Source of the DNA: Camellia lanceoleosa
Lineage: Eukaryota > Streptophyta > Magnoliopsida > Ericales > Theaceae
Length of the DNA stretch: 64,000 bases
NCBI GenBank assembly: GCA_025200525.1
Contig: CM045762.1
Location: forward strand, 83,047,893 to 83,111,892
Reading direction: 5' to 3'
A model generated the notes under the pieces. The model saw only the letters and a list, made by a program, of their open reading frames with translations. It made no database searches and was not told where the DNA came from. Made by a program: the position numbers and the translations under genes. Below are positions 1 to 12,404 of this stretch, piece after piece (within the stretch, counting starts at the first letter, position 1; every line of letters begins with the position of its first letter).

Positions 1-3000
1 TCTTTAGGCCTTCGAGATCATCTCCTTTTGGCCTTTTAGCGACTGAAATCCAATGGATTTTCAGTGGTAAAAAGTGTGTTTTGAGGCCTCAAATAGGAGG
101 GGGTTGTCCCCCCTCCTCTTGTCTTGAATGCTTGTGTTGATGGCTTATCAAGTTGGCATGTTTTTCTATCTCTTTGTGGCTCCATTTCAGCATGTCTTAG
201 GCCTTGTTTTGCCATGATATAACACTGTTTTGGCTTAGTTTGATCATATCATGCATGCTCCTTGCACTTGTAGTGCAAATCCATTCTTTGGCCTAACATG
301 CATCTTGCTTTGGACCATCATTCTAGCATGATTTTGGCTCAACTCTAACAAGCTTTTGTTCATATTTTACCATGATTTAGCTCTGTTTTATGTTGTTTTG
401 GTCATGCATGACTTGTTTTGTATAGCCATAGTGCATTCTAGCTTGTTAGTTTTGAGTTTCCAAGCCAGTAGCATGTATTGCTTGGGCTATTTGCATGATT
501 TGGCATCACTTGGTGTATGATTTCAGTGCATATGGTGTGGCCATACTCTCTCATGCTTCACTATTTCAATGCTTTTGGTGAGTCATGCTTTATGCCTTAA
601 GTATGAGTCTATATGCATACCATGTTGCCTAAGCTTGTGGGCTGCCATATCAGTGCATTTTTGGTGTTATTTTGACATGCCATAACTCTGATTTTTGTCG
701 GTATAGTCATCCCATGCTTGGTTTTGGTGGGTGTAGTGTAATCCTCCCCTTTGGCCTTATATGCGTCATGTTTTGTGCTCACAATGCTAGCTTATTTTAA
801 CTTTATTCCATGCATGTTTTGGCCTTATTTTGACCTGCCTTGGGACTGTTTTGAGTCATTTTACACTATTGTTTTGGCTTCATTCCATGCCGTTCTACAC
901 TCTTGGCATTTTCTACCCATGGTGTAAGTCCCTTGGTTAGCTTTAAGTTTTGAGCTCACTAGCATGCTTTGTTTGTCATATGTGCATGATTTAGCATCCT
1001 TTGGAATGTGATTTCAGAGCCTATTTCACTGCCACATTCCCACACTTTCCACTCCTTCAATGTGCTTGAGAGTTGATGCCTTCATGCTTTGTTTGTGAAC
1101 CAATTGGCATGCATGCTTGTATATACCTTCGGACTTCATTTTCAGCATACTTTGGCCATTGTCTTGGCATGCATGAGGCTTGCTTGAGTTTGGTTTGGTC
1201 CATTAAGTGTAGCATTACATAGCTCTTGCCATTGCATTGTTGTTTGCATGTTGTCGCATGTTCATGTCGTTTGCATGTTGTCACATTTGCATGTTGTTGC
1301 ATCCTCATGTTGTTTGCATGTTGCATGTTGCATTATGTTTGCATGTTTGTTGCATTACGTTGTGTTTGTATTGGATGTTGATCCAAACACAGGGAACAAG
1401 GGGCGTTTCATACTTGAAGTGATAAAACGTGCCTTATTCCTTCGGTCACCGACACCTTTGATCATGCATGATAAGGTGGAGGTTCATTGAGTCTTATGTG
1501 ATATTTGTGTGCATTCATTGTCATTGATTTGTGCAACTTGGCCTCTTTGGCTATCATGCATTGAGATGCGTGATTGATGGCTCGAGAGCCGAACACTACG
1601 CTCCTTTGAGCCTTAGACATGATAAGGAGTGTGGTTGCACACACATTTTCTTGCAAATACACTACCATGCCTCTATTAGTGCTCTGTTGCAGTAAAAGGG
1701 AGAATCTGCAGAAAGCAGTGGCCGATTGACCACTTAGTCTACCGATCAGCTATCAAATTTGGCCGATGGCCACTCCTCTTGGCCGATCACCTCTTAGCAT
1801 GTCCATAAGGTGGATTAGAAGTATCTTGGAGGTTGGCACATTTTTTAGAAGTCTAAAGCAGTGCAAACAGAGGCATCATGAGGCACGGTAGTGGATTTCT
1901 AAGAGGACGCGACCGAGCATGCATCATTCATCATTCCGAGGCAGAGCTGTGGCAGCCCATTTCAAATGCTTACTTAGTTGGTTTTGTAACTTAATTAATT
2001 TGTTTAATTAGTTAAGAGTTTTGTAATAATTAATTAGCTAGGATAGTTAGTTAATTAGTTGGTTTGTATTATTTATTCGGACCATTCGTCGAGAAGGCAC
2101 AATTTTGTAATAAGTGTGCGTGTGTGTGATGCATGTCTTCCAACCACCATTTCTTTCTCCCTTTTACTTATCAGCTTTTAATGATTAGCTTAGGGTCATA
2201 TTTCAATTAGCATCCTTATGCTAGCATGTTTGCATCCATTCATCTGTCTTGCATGCACCGGGCTCGGCTCATCATACAAACTGCATTGTATTTCAATACC
2301 AATTTGAATACATGTTATCTAGTTGCATTCACATGACATCTTAGAATAGTCAAGCCTATCTTAGTTGCATTTTGCATGTGTTGCATTAGGCATTCTTGAC
2401 ATAGCTAGGATCATGGATTGATTACTAACTAGCTTCTTTTTTGGCTCGGAGTACACTATGAGTGTTTACGCTTTAGCATCCTTGTATGTGTATAAGTGTT
2501 GCCATGATAGCATGCTTGCCATGAGGCTAACTGCTTAACTGATATAACTGCATGAATGCCTATGGATGAAGGTTGGATTGCTTGAGTTGGAACAATTTAT
2601 CAAAATGCGCATTTTAAACCCACTTTGCGGAGTGGCAAAATCGTGTTTTCTAAGCCCACTTGAGGGTGACAAATCCACGACTTAGCCTACTTGCGAGTAG
2701 CACTTTCAAACCATTTTAAAAAACAAGCACGAGATGTTTTGTTCCAAATTGAGTGATTTAGTCTATACTTGTATGATGTGCACATCACATAGTAAGTTAG
2801 ATTAATAATCGGAATAAGAACACATGTGTTTTCAAAAACAACATATCATGTTAGTAAAGGCCGATCCTTTGATCGGGCGAGCGAGGGTGCTCATTTGATG
2901 ACCCTCCCCCCTCGTACCCAAGTTCCCGAGCCGAGGCAACTTTGGTGATGACGGACATGTGGCCTTAGGCACGAGTCAGGATTTCCTAAATTTCTCAAAA

Positions 3001-3235
3001 CAAAATATTTAGGTGGCGACTCTAAAATGTAGCAAAGCAATCCATGTTTGACACTTCTTGATTAAAATCAATTTTCAAAAACGATTTGCCGGATTTAGAC
3101 TCTTTGGTGATTTATCAGTCTTACATTGCACTTTGTGAGACTAGATTCAGAACTGTGACAGGAGTCCGAACTGTAGTAGCTATGAACAACGATTCGCGCC
3201 CTCGCGCACGGAGCAGAGTTCCCGAGCGGTCTACA
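1..3235 (+). mobile_element. Family L long LTR, 3' part, cut by the left window edge
   Basis: This is the right-hand part of a very long LTR in plus orientation. It ends in GGTCTACA at 3228-3235. The last few hundred bases match, in reverse complement, the start of the solo LTR at 5481, including the block around 3010 (GGTGGCGACTCT) and the block at 3090-3180. No coding sequence is visible; the short ORFs here are chance. The LTR interrupts gag of element A, which resumes at 3236, so the expected 5-bp target duplication is AAAGG at 3236-3240 with its partner outside the window. It contains a CATGTTG-rich tandem patch at about 1239-1360 and GGCCGA/TGACCAC motifs at 1720-1795. Orientation comes from the polypurine tract next to the related LTR at 34540. 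Whether it is a solo LTR or part of a full element cannot be seen. Confidence 0.85.
1239..1360. repeat. CATGTTG-rich tandem patch inside LTR L1
   Basis: Irregular tandem copies of short words such as TTTGCATGTTG and GTTGCAT. Patches of short direct repeats lie at about the same distance from the LTR 3' end in the other copies (7270-7540 and 31250-31510), with different words, so this part of the LTR seems prone to repeat turnover. Confidence 0.6.
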
Positions 3236-3249
3236 AAAGGCCTTATAGG

Positions 3250-3785
3250 TGGAAGAAAACGATGACAAGGTCATTTTCATCCTTCATGGCCAGCTTGTGC
3301 CCGTCGAATTTCCTCTTTTCCCTTTCCAAAAGTCTTTCAACCACCATGGCCACCCTCATTGCCAAAGCCCAAAAATACATGAACGCCGAAGACTCTCTGG
3401 TGGCTCACCAAGACTCCACATAAAAAACCCCACAATCCAAGGAAAAAAGAAAAGAACCTGAGCCCAAACACTCACAATATGCTCACCGACCTCCTTAATA
3501 TATAGACTGACCCCCACGCTCCTATTGAACGGCTCCTACCCGTCCACATGATCGGTTCGAACGATACACACCTCTCAACTCACCTATGGAGCAAGTCCTA
3601 AACCAAATTTAACGTGACTATAACCTCAAATGGCCCCAACCATCAAGATCTCCCTCCAGCCGACGGGACCAATCCAAGTATTGTCATTTCTATAGTGACC
3701 GCGACCACAACACTAAAGAATGTGTCAACCTTAAAGACCAGGTCGAGAATTTGATCCGCCAGGGACACCTCAATCGGATAAGGAA
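3250..3785 (+). pseudogene. gag remnant with zinc-knuckle-like motif (element A)
   Basis: Gag is the structural capsid and nucleocapsid protein of the retrotransposon. The C-terminal third is recognisable: a segment containing the word AQKYMNAED (about 3365-3400), then several stops, then a knuckle-like motif starting YCHFYSDRDHNTKEC (about 3678-3722). This fits a Cys-x-Phe-x4-His-x4-Cys pattern with the first Cys pair incomplete. It is followed by NLKDQVENLIRQGHL, typical of the end of Tat gag. At least four in-frame stops and a frame change before the protease make it a pseudogene. The N-terminal part is cut off by the LTR insertion at 3235/3236. Confidence 0.7.
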
Positions 3786-4604
3786 GTGGCGACAGTGGAC
3801 CGACCCTACAAGCAACCCAAACAATGGTTGAAGCCGATTACCTTCACGGATGCGGATTGCACTGGAATCCACTATCCCCATGACGACCCCCTAGTCATTT
3901 CTGCTCTTCTATTAAACTGCAAAGTCAGTCGAATACTTGTCGATAATGGCAGTTCATCAGACATCATCTTCCTTAATGCCTTCCGACAACTTAAGGTCGG
4001 GGAAGAAAAGTTGTCACCATTACAAACCCCTCTGGTCGGATTCGCTAGGGATCGGGTGACCTCTATAGGCTCCATAGACCTTCCAATCACCATCGAAGAA
4101 TATCCACAGCAATCCACCAAACTCCTCACCTTCCTCGTTGTTGACTATCCTTCCGTTTATAATATTATCCTTGGATACACGGCTTTCAACACCTTCCAAG
4201 CTGTAACATTCATATATCATTTGGCCAGAGAGTTTCTGATTGAACACAGAGTCGGCGCCATGAGAGGTGAGCAGACAATAGCCAAAAAATGCTATGTAGC
4301 CTCGTTAAAGGAGGTCAAGATGAGGGAGACTATGATCATTAAAGGCCTTGACGTTAGGGACGAAAAGGAACTAATCAGGGGGGAACGGTTGGAAGAATTA
4401 GTCGAAGTACCCATTTATTCTACCGACCCAAGGAAGGCGGCTAAGATTGGTAGCCAGCTGTCCTCTCAGGCCAAGATCGACCTTATAGCTCTCTTAGCCG
4501 AGCATAACGATGTCTTTGCTTGGACTTATTCAGACATGCCAGGCATTGATCTTTCTTTTATTACTCATCACCTCAATATTAACCCCCAGTTTCGGCCGTT
4601 CTGA
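3786..4604 (+). pseudogene. Retropepsin-like protease segment of the gag-pol polyprotein (element A)
   Basis: An open stretch of 272 codons, part of a polyprotein rather than a free gene, so the ATG at 3786 may not be a real start. The aspartic protease active-site motif is LVDNGSSSD at about residues 51-59 (Asp53), with the usual Thr replaced by Asn, as is common in plant gypsy elements. The second conserved strand is NIILGYTAF near residue 127. The segment PHDDPLVIS before it is the usual linker between gag and protease in this lineage. After the protease come the conserved words DVFAWTYSDMPGID and HHLNIN, which lead into reverse transcriptase. A stop follows at 4602. Proteases of this type cleave the polyprotein inside the virus-like particle. 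Confidence 0.85.
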
Positions 4605-5480
4605 CAAAAGCAACACATTTTCCATACAGAGCACAACAATCTCATCGTTGTAGAGGTAGACAAGCTGTTAAAGACCAAATTCATAAAAAAAAACATGGAC
4701 TATCCCAAATGGTTATCCAATGCGGCCTTGGTTTGCAAAAGTAACGACAAATAGAGACTTTACATCAACTGCTCTGACCTCAACCGAGCTTGCCCCAAAG
4801 ATAATTATCCACTGCCCAGGATAGATCTATTGGTCGATGCAACTGCAGGCCATCAGATGCTTAGTTTCATGGATGTATTTTTAGTCTATAACCAGATCTT
4901 AATGCATGAATATGATCAGGAGCACACATCTTCCATTACTGACAGGAGGACTTACCATTACCGTATAATGTCATTTGGTTTGAAAAATACATAAGCCACT
5001 TACCAACGACTAGTTAATGCCATTTTCAAAAACCAGACAGGTAGAAACATGGAGGTCTACGTTGATGACATGCTAGTCAAAAGCAAATTCCCCTCAGACC
5101 ACTTAATAGACCTGTGACAGACCTTCCAGGCCTTGCACAAGTACAAAATGAAGCTAAATCCAAAGAAGTGTGCCTTCGACATCGGGTCTGGTAAGTTCTT
5201 GGGGTTCATGGTCAGTCACAGGGGCATTGAGGCCAATCCAGAAAAGAGATCAAGGCCTTAATAGAAACCTCCCAAAACTGTAAAAGAGGTTCGACGGCTC
5301 ACTGGCAGATTAGCCACCCTCAATCACTTCATTTCACGAGCAACCGATAAGTGTCTTCTATTCTTCAAGGTGCTTAGGAAGGCTTTTGACTAGAACACTG
5401 AGTCAGATGAGGCATTCCAACAACTAAAACAGTGCATGGCCAACCCTCATCTCCTCTCTCAAGCAATTCCAGTGGAGGCC
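4605..5480 (+). pseudogene. Reverse transcriptase, degenerate (element A)
   Basis: Continues the protease frame beyond the stop at 4602. Recognisable reverse-transcriptase words include CSDLNRACPKDNYPLPRID (about 4760-4830), LSFMDVF (about 4862), FGLKNT (about 4976) and the catalytic [10 protein letters not shown] (about 5057). GKFLGFMVSHRGIEANP (about 5190-5245) belongs to the connection region. In-frame stops lie at about 4754, 4992 and 5116, with more near 5260, where the frame also shifts. The segment ends inside the RNase H tether, exactly at the insertion of the solo LTR. The reading frame continues without a shift on the other side at 10113. Confidence 0.85.
5476..5480. repeat. Target-site duplication AGGCC of the solo LTR
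   Basis: AGGCC at 5476-5480 directly precedes TGTAGAC and is repeated at 10108-10112 directly after GTCTACA. A 5-bp duplication is standard for Ty3/gypsy integration and fixes both LTR ends to the base. Confidence 0.9.
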
Positions 5481-8400
5481 TGTAGACGTCCCCGAACGTC
5501 CCGAGAGGGAATCTCGTTTTGTTCATTGGGTCTTACTACAGTTCGGACTCAAATGTCACAGTTCTGAATCTAATCCCGCAAAGTGCAATGCGAGATCGAT
5601 AAATCACCAAAGAGTCCAAATCCGGGAAATCGTTTTGAAAAACAGATTTTTAGAAAGAAGTGCCAAACATGAACTGCTTTGCCAGATACAGAGCCGCCAC
5701 CTAAATATTTTATTTTGGCGGAATTTAGGAAACCCTGACTCGTGCCTAAGGCCACGTGTCCGTCATCACCAAAGTTGCCTCGGCTCGGGAACTTAGGTAC
5801 GATTGGGGAAGGTCACTTCATGAGCACCCCCGCTCGCCCGATCAAAGATCGGCCTCTACTAACCATGATATCGAGTTTTGAAAACATTATGTGCTCTTAT
5901 CCCGGTTATTAGCCTAGAATTACTATGTGATGCGCGCAGCATACAAGTATAGACTAGATCGCCTGAGTTGGAACAAAACATTTCATGTTTGTTTTTTAAA
6001 GCGGTTTGCTACTCGCAAGTAGGCTAAAATGTGGATTTTGCCACCCTCAAGTGGGCTTAGAAAACATGGTGATTTGCCACTATCTAGTGGGCTTAAAACT
6101 CGCAATCAATGAATTGTTCCAATTCAGATAATCCAACCTCCACCCACAAGCATTCAGGCAGTTATGTCACATAAGCACTTAGCCTCATGGTAAGCATGCT
6201 ATCATGGCAGTCACTCACACACATGCAAGGATGCTAAAGCATAAACACTTACCGAGTACTCCAAGCCAAAGAAAGAAGCTAATTAGAAATCATGCATGAA
6301 TCCTAACTATGCTGAGATGCCTAATGCAACACATACAGGTATGCAACTAAGATAGGCTCGGCTATTCTAAGATGGCATATGAAATGCAACAAATGATACA
6401 CGTATTCAACTCAGAATTGAAATACAATGCAGTTAGTATGATGCGCTGAGCCCGGTGCATGCAATACAGAAGAATGAATGCAAACATACGAACATATAGA
6501 TGTTAATTGAAACATGCCCTAAAACTAACCATCATAAGCTGGTAAATAAAAGAGAGAAAGACATGGGGTTGGAAGACATGCATCACACACGCGCACACTT
6601 ACTACAACATTGCCCTCCTCGGATGGTCCGAATAAATAATACACAACTGAATGAATAACGAATTACAACTAATTATTACACAATCCTAATTAATTAACAA
6701 ATTAACTAAAATAAATAAGCTAGCATGCAAAGCATATGAAATGGACTGCCTCAGCTCGGTCTTGAATGATGAGGAATGCATGCATGCTTGAGTCGCCTTG
6801 TTGGAAAATCCATCGCGATGCCTCGATTTGTCTCTATTTGCAACTGGTCCCAGAATACTGTACAAAGCTCCAGAAGGCTGAAACTCCACCATGGGAACAC
6901 AGAGGGATCTTGTCGACCCGCTTTTTCTTTCTGGTTTACGGTTTCTTTACAAGAGAGCAAGAAAGGGACATGGCAAAGTATTTTCAACATATGTGTGCAC
7001 GACCACTCTCCCCATTTTTGCATAAGCTCTATGGAGGATAGTCCTTGATCCTCATGCCACCAATCACGCATCTCGATGCATGATGGCCGAGGAGTTGGAT
7101 TGCACGACGCAATATAAAATGAATGCACATATAAATACAACAAGGCCTAAACTCCATCATGGGTAATCTGGAGTGTCGGCGATCAAGAATCGAGGCACGT
7201 TTCGTCACTTGGAGTACGAAACGTCCCTTGTTTCCCATGTTTGGACAAAACCCTACTCCAAACATGATGCAATACACATGGCATGCATGAATGCAACTCT
7301 AACATGCAACCTAAACATAATGCCACTAAATGATGCAAACATGCAAATGATGATATGCAAACATGCTACTAGCATACATAATGCTATGAAATAATCAATG
7401 GCATACTCAATGCACATGAAAACTATATGGCATACGCAATGCACACGTGGAGACTAATAATGAAATGATCAAGGCATACATAATGCAATGGTCAATCACG
7501 CAACAACATGGACTAAATGGCATATACAATGCAAGATGGACTTAAACCAAGATAGGCGAGCCTCAGCCACACCCAAATCAGTGGCCAAACATGATGGAAT
7601 TAGGCAACAAAAACACATGCAAACATGCACCAACGCAAGAGACCAAACCTAAGCCACCGAATACAACTCTATCAAAGCATGGCAAGGGATGAAATATGGC
7701 ACACAATCACACATTTTCCATCTCTGAAATTACATGTAAGATGGTCCCGAATCATTCAAACACCTCATACGATGCATGCTAGATGGCCCGAATACCGAAA
7801 CTAGTGAAGCGTATTATACTAAAGGTACACAAAACAATGCATAAATGGCAAAACCATCCCCAAAAAAACCCTAGGCAGGTCCAAGACAGTGGGAAAATGG
7901 TCTAAAATGATGGCGCGAAAGGCATGGAAATGAAGCTCATGCAATGGTCCAAAAACGAGGCATTTATGCACAACTCTCAAACGCATTTAAAGAGTGGAAA
8001 ACATGGGAATATGGCATACATATAAGCTCTGAAATATGATGGGCAATGGCCCCAAAACATGGAAACACCTCAACATAAGCATGCAATAGGCTTCAAAACT
8101 CAAAGCTAGGCAAGGGTAGTGCACTACAACCATGCATAGAAAGCATCATTCGACCATGAGGCATAAAAACAGAGCTAATGCAATCCAAGACATGCACAAA
8201 ATCAGTTTAAGGCATGGCCAAAAAGTGCTAGAATCAAGGACCAAAATAGCATGCAATATAAGTTAGTAAAGAGGATTTATACTACAAGCATATGAGGCAT
8301 TCAAAGGGTCACTAAACTAGAAAAACTCAGAGGTATGACATGCCAAATAAAGCCCAAAAAACCACTGAAACATGATCTATGCATGCAAGAATGATAGACT

Positions 8401-9065
8401 CCTTTGATAGGCTATGAATGGGATTACTCTACACATGCAAGATGGGCACCCAATATGACAAAAAAAGCTCTGGACAGAGCTTATGCAAGTCCTAAAACTC
8501 ACTGAAAAGGGCCTGAAATAAGGCTTGGAAGCATGCAAATAAAGGCTCCTTTGATAGGCCAAATGTGCTAGTAAACAAGACAAGGGGTGAGAGGGTCACC
8601 CCTCTCTAATTTTGATGCTCAAAACAGCATGCTAGCCACTAAAAATCCACTGGATTTTAGTGGCTAAGAGACCAAACAAAGGTCAATTCAAAGGCCCTAA
8701 GGCATGGCTCAAAATAAGATGAAATGAAGCATGCAAGGGGGTAGATGACCCCCAACAGAAAAATGGTCTCAAACAAACATGTTAAGGACCTCAAAAAAAG
8801 ACTTTTTTCAGTTTATGACAAAGCCCAAATATGCTTGCAAGTATGACTAAAGGATGGAGCAAAATAAAGCTTAAAAAGGGAGAATGAGTGTTACCCTTGA
8901 AGCTCAAGAAGACCAGCAACCTCTAGACCAAAACTCAACCTTTTACCTCTGAAAATGGCCTCCAAGAAGCTTAGACAAATGGTGGAAAGGTTAGGCTATG
9001 GAGTTGTATGCAAAAGGGTCAAGAACTTCACACTTTAGGGCTCAAAGGGAGAGATACAAAGAGAG

Positions 9066-9073
9066 ATATATAA
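9066..9073 (-). promoter_or_regulatory. Putative LTR TATA box
   Basis: TATATA-type sequence on the minus strand, about 1.04 kb inside the LTR from its 5' end at 10107. The 34540 copy has a TATATAAG-type site about 0.9 kb from its 5' end. The agreement in position supports a core promoter, but transcription starts are not shown. Confidence 0.45.
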
Positions 9074-9180
9074 TTTTCCTTCCAACAAAATCTCAACCCT
9101 CTACAAGGAAGGGGAGGCCTCCCTTTACAGACAAACAAGTCTAAAGCTTCTCAAAGAAGCTTCAAACCAAGGGCAAACAT

Positions 9181-9200
9181 CCTCCATACGTGTATGGAGG
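9181..9200. promoter_or_regulatory. Conserved inverted repeat in LTR U3
   Basis: Arms CCTCCATAC and GTATGGAGG are separated by two bases. The same arms with a 4-base loop occur at 33685-33706 in the other full-length LTR. In both copies the site lies upstream of the putative TATA box in minus-strand sense. Confidence 0.6.
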
Positions 9201-10112
9201 ATCCAGTCTGTGCCATCCAGCTGGCACAGCTGGAATCAACTCACAGAGACAAAACTGAGGGAGGTAGGCCGACCACTTGCCCTGGTCGGCTGACTAGGTC
9301 AAAAGGGTCAGGTGGTCAGCCAGCTACTTTTTGTGGTCGGCCGGAAAGAAAGGTGGTCGGAGGGTGGTCTCCAAGGCCAAAAAGTGGTCGGCTAGTGTCC
9401 AAAATGAAGCCCCAGAAGTTAGCTTTCCAATGCACCAACCTTGCATCAAAATTCCAACTGTGCAAAAAGTTATGCATGTTTTGGTGAATCCGCGCAGATT
9501 CGGTCCAACCAGATTGATACCCTACTTCAACCAACCATATCTCCCCCGTCCGGAGTTGGCTTTAGGAGATTCTTGAGTGCAAAATGAAGCCCCAGAAGTA
9601 AGATTTCCAATGGTGGTGGCCTCATAGCTAAAATCCAAGTGTATAGACAGAGAGGTGTGATGTAGCGAGAACCGCTCGACTCTATCTCTTAGCTATTCAA
9701 ACCCACCTTCTTCTTCAACTTGGTTTCTTCCCTCTTCTCCAATTTTCCTCAACTCCAAACCCCTAAACAAGGTGTTTTGAAAGATTTTTCAAAGATTTCA
9801 ACTCTCTTTCATTCATTTCCACTTCGTCCTTGCTCGATTTACCAAAAAGCGCTACATTTAACGAAATACGAGCGTCGGAACATCGTAGGAACATCGTAGG
9901 AACTTTATTTTAAAAAATTTTGAAAGAGAGGGTTTCAAGGTCTAAAATCTTTCGATCAAGATTGTTTTGGTCCAAAAGGGGTATGAAATTGAGATTTGAC
10001 TCTCTCCTTGCCGAAGAAACTGAACCTTTGCCCTGCACACCTTCATCACCAAGTAAACCATCAATAGCGCCCAAGTCTTACGGGCGGTCAAAAATGGGTT
10101 GTCTACAAGGCC

Positions 10113-10900
10113 CTCCTCCTTTACTTAGCTATTTCCAATATTGTGATCAGTGCTACCCTAATTAGAGAGGAAAACTTAGTCCAATGCACAATTTACTAAA
10201 TCAATCACGTACTTCGGGGGGAAGAACAGAACTATCCTTTATTGGAGAAGATAGCTCTAGCTTTGGTCATCGCCTTCAGACACCTTTGAAGCCCAGTTCA
10301 TAGTGGTCCTCATTGACCAGCCTTTGAAAAAAGTTATGCAACAACCAGAGTCGTTAGGCAGGCTCATGTAGTGGTCTGCTGAATTAAGCTAGTACGAGAT
10401 CTTTTATCGACCTCGAATAGCTATCAAAGTCCAGGCTCTTGCAGAATTTATCCTAGAATTCACCAATCCCACTCCAAACATACCTCTTCCACTGGCATAT
10501 GTCATTCCCGAGGTGACTGACCCCCACTCCTGGACTCTTAGTGTTGACGATTTGTGTAGAAAAAAGAGTAGTGGAGCTGGCTTAATCTTCACCACCCTAG
10601 AGGGGGATTACTTCAAGTGTTCCCTCCAATTCTTGTTTGTCGCAAGTAATAACGAGGCTGAGTATGAGACTCTAATAGTAGGCCTTCGACTAGCCAAAGA
10701 CATTGAGGTAGACCATCTCCAAGTGTCTAGTGATTCCTGGTTAGTCGTCGGACAGATAATTGGAGAGTTTAACGCAAATGAGGAAACAATGCAATCATAC
10801 AGGGACATCACTCTTCCCCTCACCCGCCTCTTCAATAGTTTCCACATTAAGCATATTCCTAGGTCAGAGAACTCCCAAATAGATGAAATGGCCTAATTAG
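10113..10900 (+). pseudogene. RNase H region, degenerate (element A)
   Basis: Resumes the pol frame after the solo LTR. 10113-10400 holds the end of the gypsy-type RNase H (words such as LLLYLAISN) with stops. 10513-10896 is open and corresponds to the second, archaeal-type RNase H found in Tat elements: ASNNEAEYETLIVGL, VSSDSWLVVGQIIGEF and HIPRSENSQIDEMA. The first catalytic block is eroded: LSVDDLCRKK stands where the family has an Asp-Gly-Ser motif. RNase H degrades the RNA strand during reverse transcription. The frame closes with TAA near 10895. Confidence 0.75.
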
Positions 10901-10989
10901 CCTCAACAGACCAGTTAGATCTCAGTCATAGCGTTCGAATCAAATACCTAACCTACCCAGTAATTTTACCATATCAATAAGAGGCCCAC

Positions 10990-12238
10990 TTGCTCTAGAA
11001 TGAGCATATTCCACGGGCCGAAGACATTATCACGTTCTTAGACTAGGGGGTGCTACCAGAAAATAAGTAGGAGGCCGACAAGGTCAGAGCTCAGTCGTCC
11101 AATTATGTCATCACTGACGGCATCTTATACAAACGAAGATTCTCACGGCCATACCTCAGGTGTCTAAACATTGATCAAGCTACCTATGCAATGAGAGAGA
11201 TACATTAAGGAGTTTGTGGAAACCACTTAGGGGGACGATCTTTGGCCTATAAAATTCTTCGCACGAGTTACTTCTAGCCCACGCTCAGTCAAGACGCCAT
11301 TGATTTTGTGCTAAAATGTGACAAATGTCAACGCTTCGCCAACATACCTCATGCCCCCCTCCAAAAGAGCTGATCACACTTAGTAGCCCGTATCCCTTTG
11401 CCAAGTGGGGCATCGATCTAATCGGTCCCTTGCCCATTTGCAAAGGCCAAGTCAAATTCGTTGTGGTTGCCATTGACTACTTCACTGAGTGGGTGGAAGT
11501 AGAGCCTCTTGCTAAGATCACTGAACAGAATACCACCAAGTTCATCTACTCTGCCAATTTGGGATCCCTCAAGCCATTGTGTCAGATAATGGAAAACAGT
11601 TTGATAACGCCAACTTCACGAAATTCTGTGAGGAGCTCAGCATCAGGATATGTTTTTCCTCTCCAAGCCATCTCTAAGCTAATTGGCAAGTTGAAGTCAT
11701 CAACCAATCTATTTTAAAGATCATCAAGACCAAATTAGAAACCGCTAAGGGACTCTAGGTAGATGAGATACCAAACGTATTCTGGTCCTATCGGACGTTA
11801 GCAAGAACTCTCAATGGGGAGACCCCCTTCTGCCTAACATAGGGCGTTGAGGCGGTCATTCCCGTGGAGATCGGTCTATCGACCCCCCAGGTAACACACC
11901 CAAACTTAGAACTAAACGAAGAATTGTAAGGGGTCAAGCTAGACCTAATTAAAGAACTATGAGATTCGACCGCTATCAGGCTGGCCTCATATTAGCAGAG
12001 GATGCGGAAACATTATAACCATAGAGACAAACCTAGAGGATTCACAGTAAGAGACTTGGTCCTACGAGAAGCAACTCTCGCCACCAAAAACCCGACTAAG
12101 GGCAAGCTAGCAGCTAAGTGGGAAGGACCTTACATTGTCACACTCAAGCCGCAGCTAGGCAGTTACCGTCTGCAAGATATGGAGGGCAGAGACCTCCCTC
12201 ATCCATGGAATGCAACACTTAAAGTGATATTTCCATAA
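10990..12238 (+). pseudogene. Integrase, degenerate (element A)
   Basis: Integrase inserts the cDNA into the genome. Visible parts are a zinc-binding region ending KCDKCQRF (about 11312-11335) and the first catalytic Asp block WGIDLIGPLP (about 11408). The second Asp block, which reads SDNGKQFDNANF, lies in another frame around 11580-11615, so a frameshift falls near 11555. The C-terminal domain is open from 12002 to the TAA at 12236, ending with the family-typical words GPYIVTLKPQLGSYRLQDMEG and HPWNATLKVIF. Stops occur at about 11275, 11680, 11756, 11838 and further on. The 3' end defines the end of pol for element A. Confidence 0.8.
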
Positions 12239-12404
12239 AATGATGTATTTTCCTGCTGTATTGTTCATTTTGAAGTTCGAACCACTTGTTCATTTTTGTC
12301 CTTTCAATATCATGTATAAGCTTACAATGGCAAGACTGCACATTAGTGACAAAGTTATTCGACCCTCATTATTTGTGTTGTACATTTTGTGAGTATTGCG
12401 CTAC
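12239..12404. other. Short non-coding spacer after pol (element A)
   Basis: AT-rich sequence between the integrase stop and the tandem array. I see no coding signal or regulatory site. Confidence 0.5.

Larger units (their letters stand above)
5481..10107 (-). mobile_element. Family L solo LTR (4,627 bp)
   Basis: Runs from TGTAGAC at 5481 to GTCTACA at 10107, flanked by AGGCC on both sides, with no internal gag-pol. This is the signature of a solo LTR left by recombination between the two LTRs of a full element. It is unusually long; LTRs of 4-6 kb are known from Ogre-type Tat elements. Its 5481 end matches the LTR starts at 27747 and 29380, and its 10107 end matches 34540. It reads on the minus strand, judging from the polypurine tract next to the 34540 copy. 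Inside are a near-palindrome at 9181-9200, a TATA-like site at 9066-9073, GGTCGGCC motifs at 9264-9390 and two copies of an AATGAAGCCCCAGAAG segment at 9401 and 9581. None of its ORFs looks real. Confidence 0.9.

Noticed and set aside
3010..3025. GGTGGCGACTCT near the LTR 3' end as a primer binding site
   Set aside because: It resembles a tRNA-type primer site, but it lies about 215 bases inside the LTR, and the solo LTR at 5481-10107 with its AGGCC duplication includes the equivalent segment.
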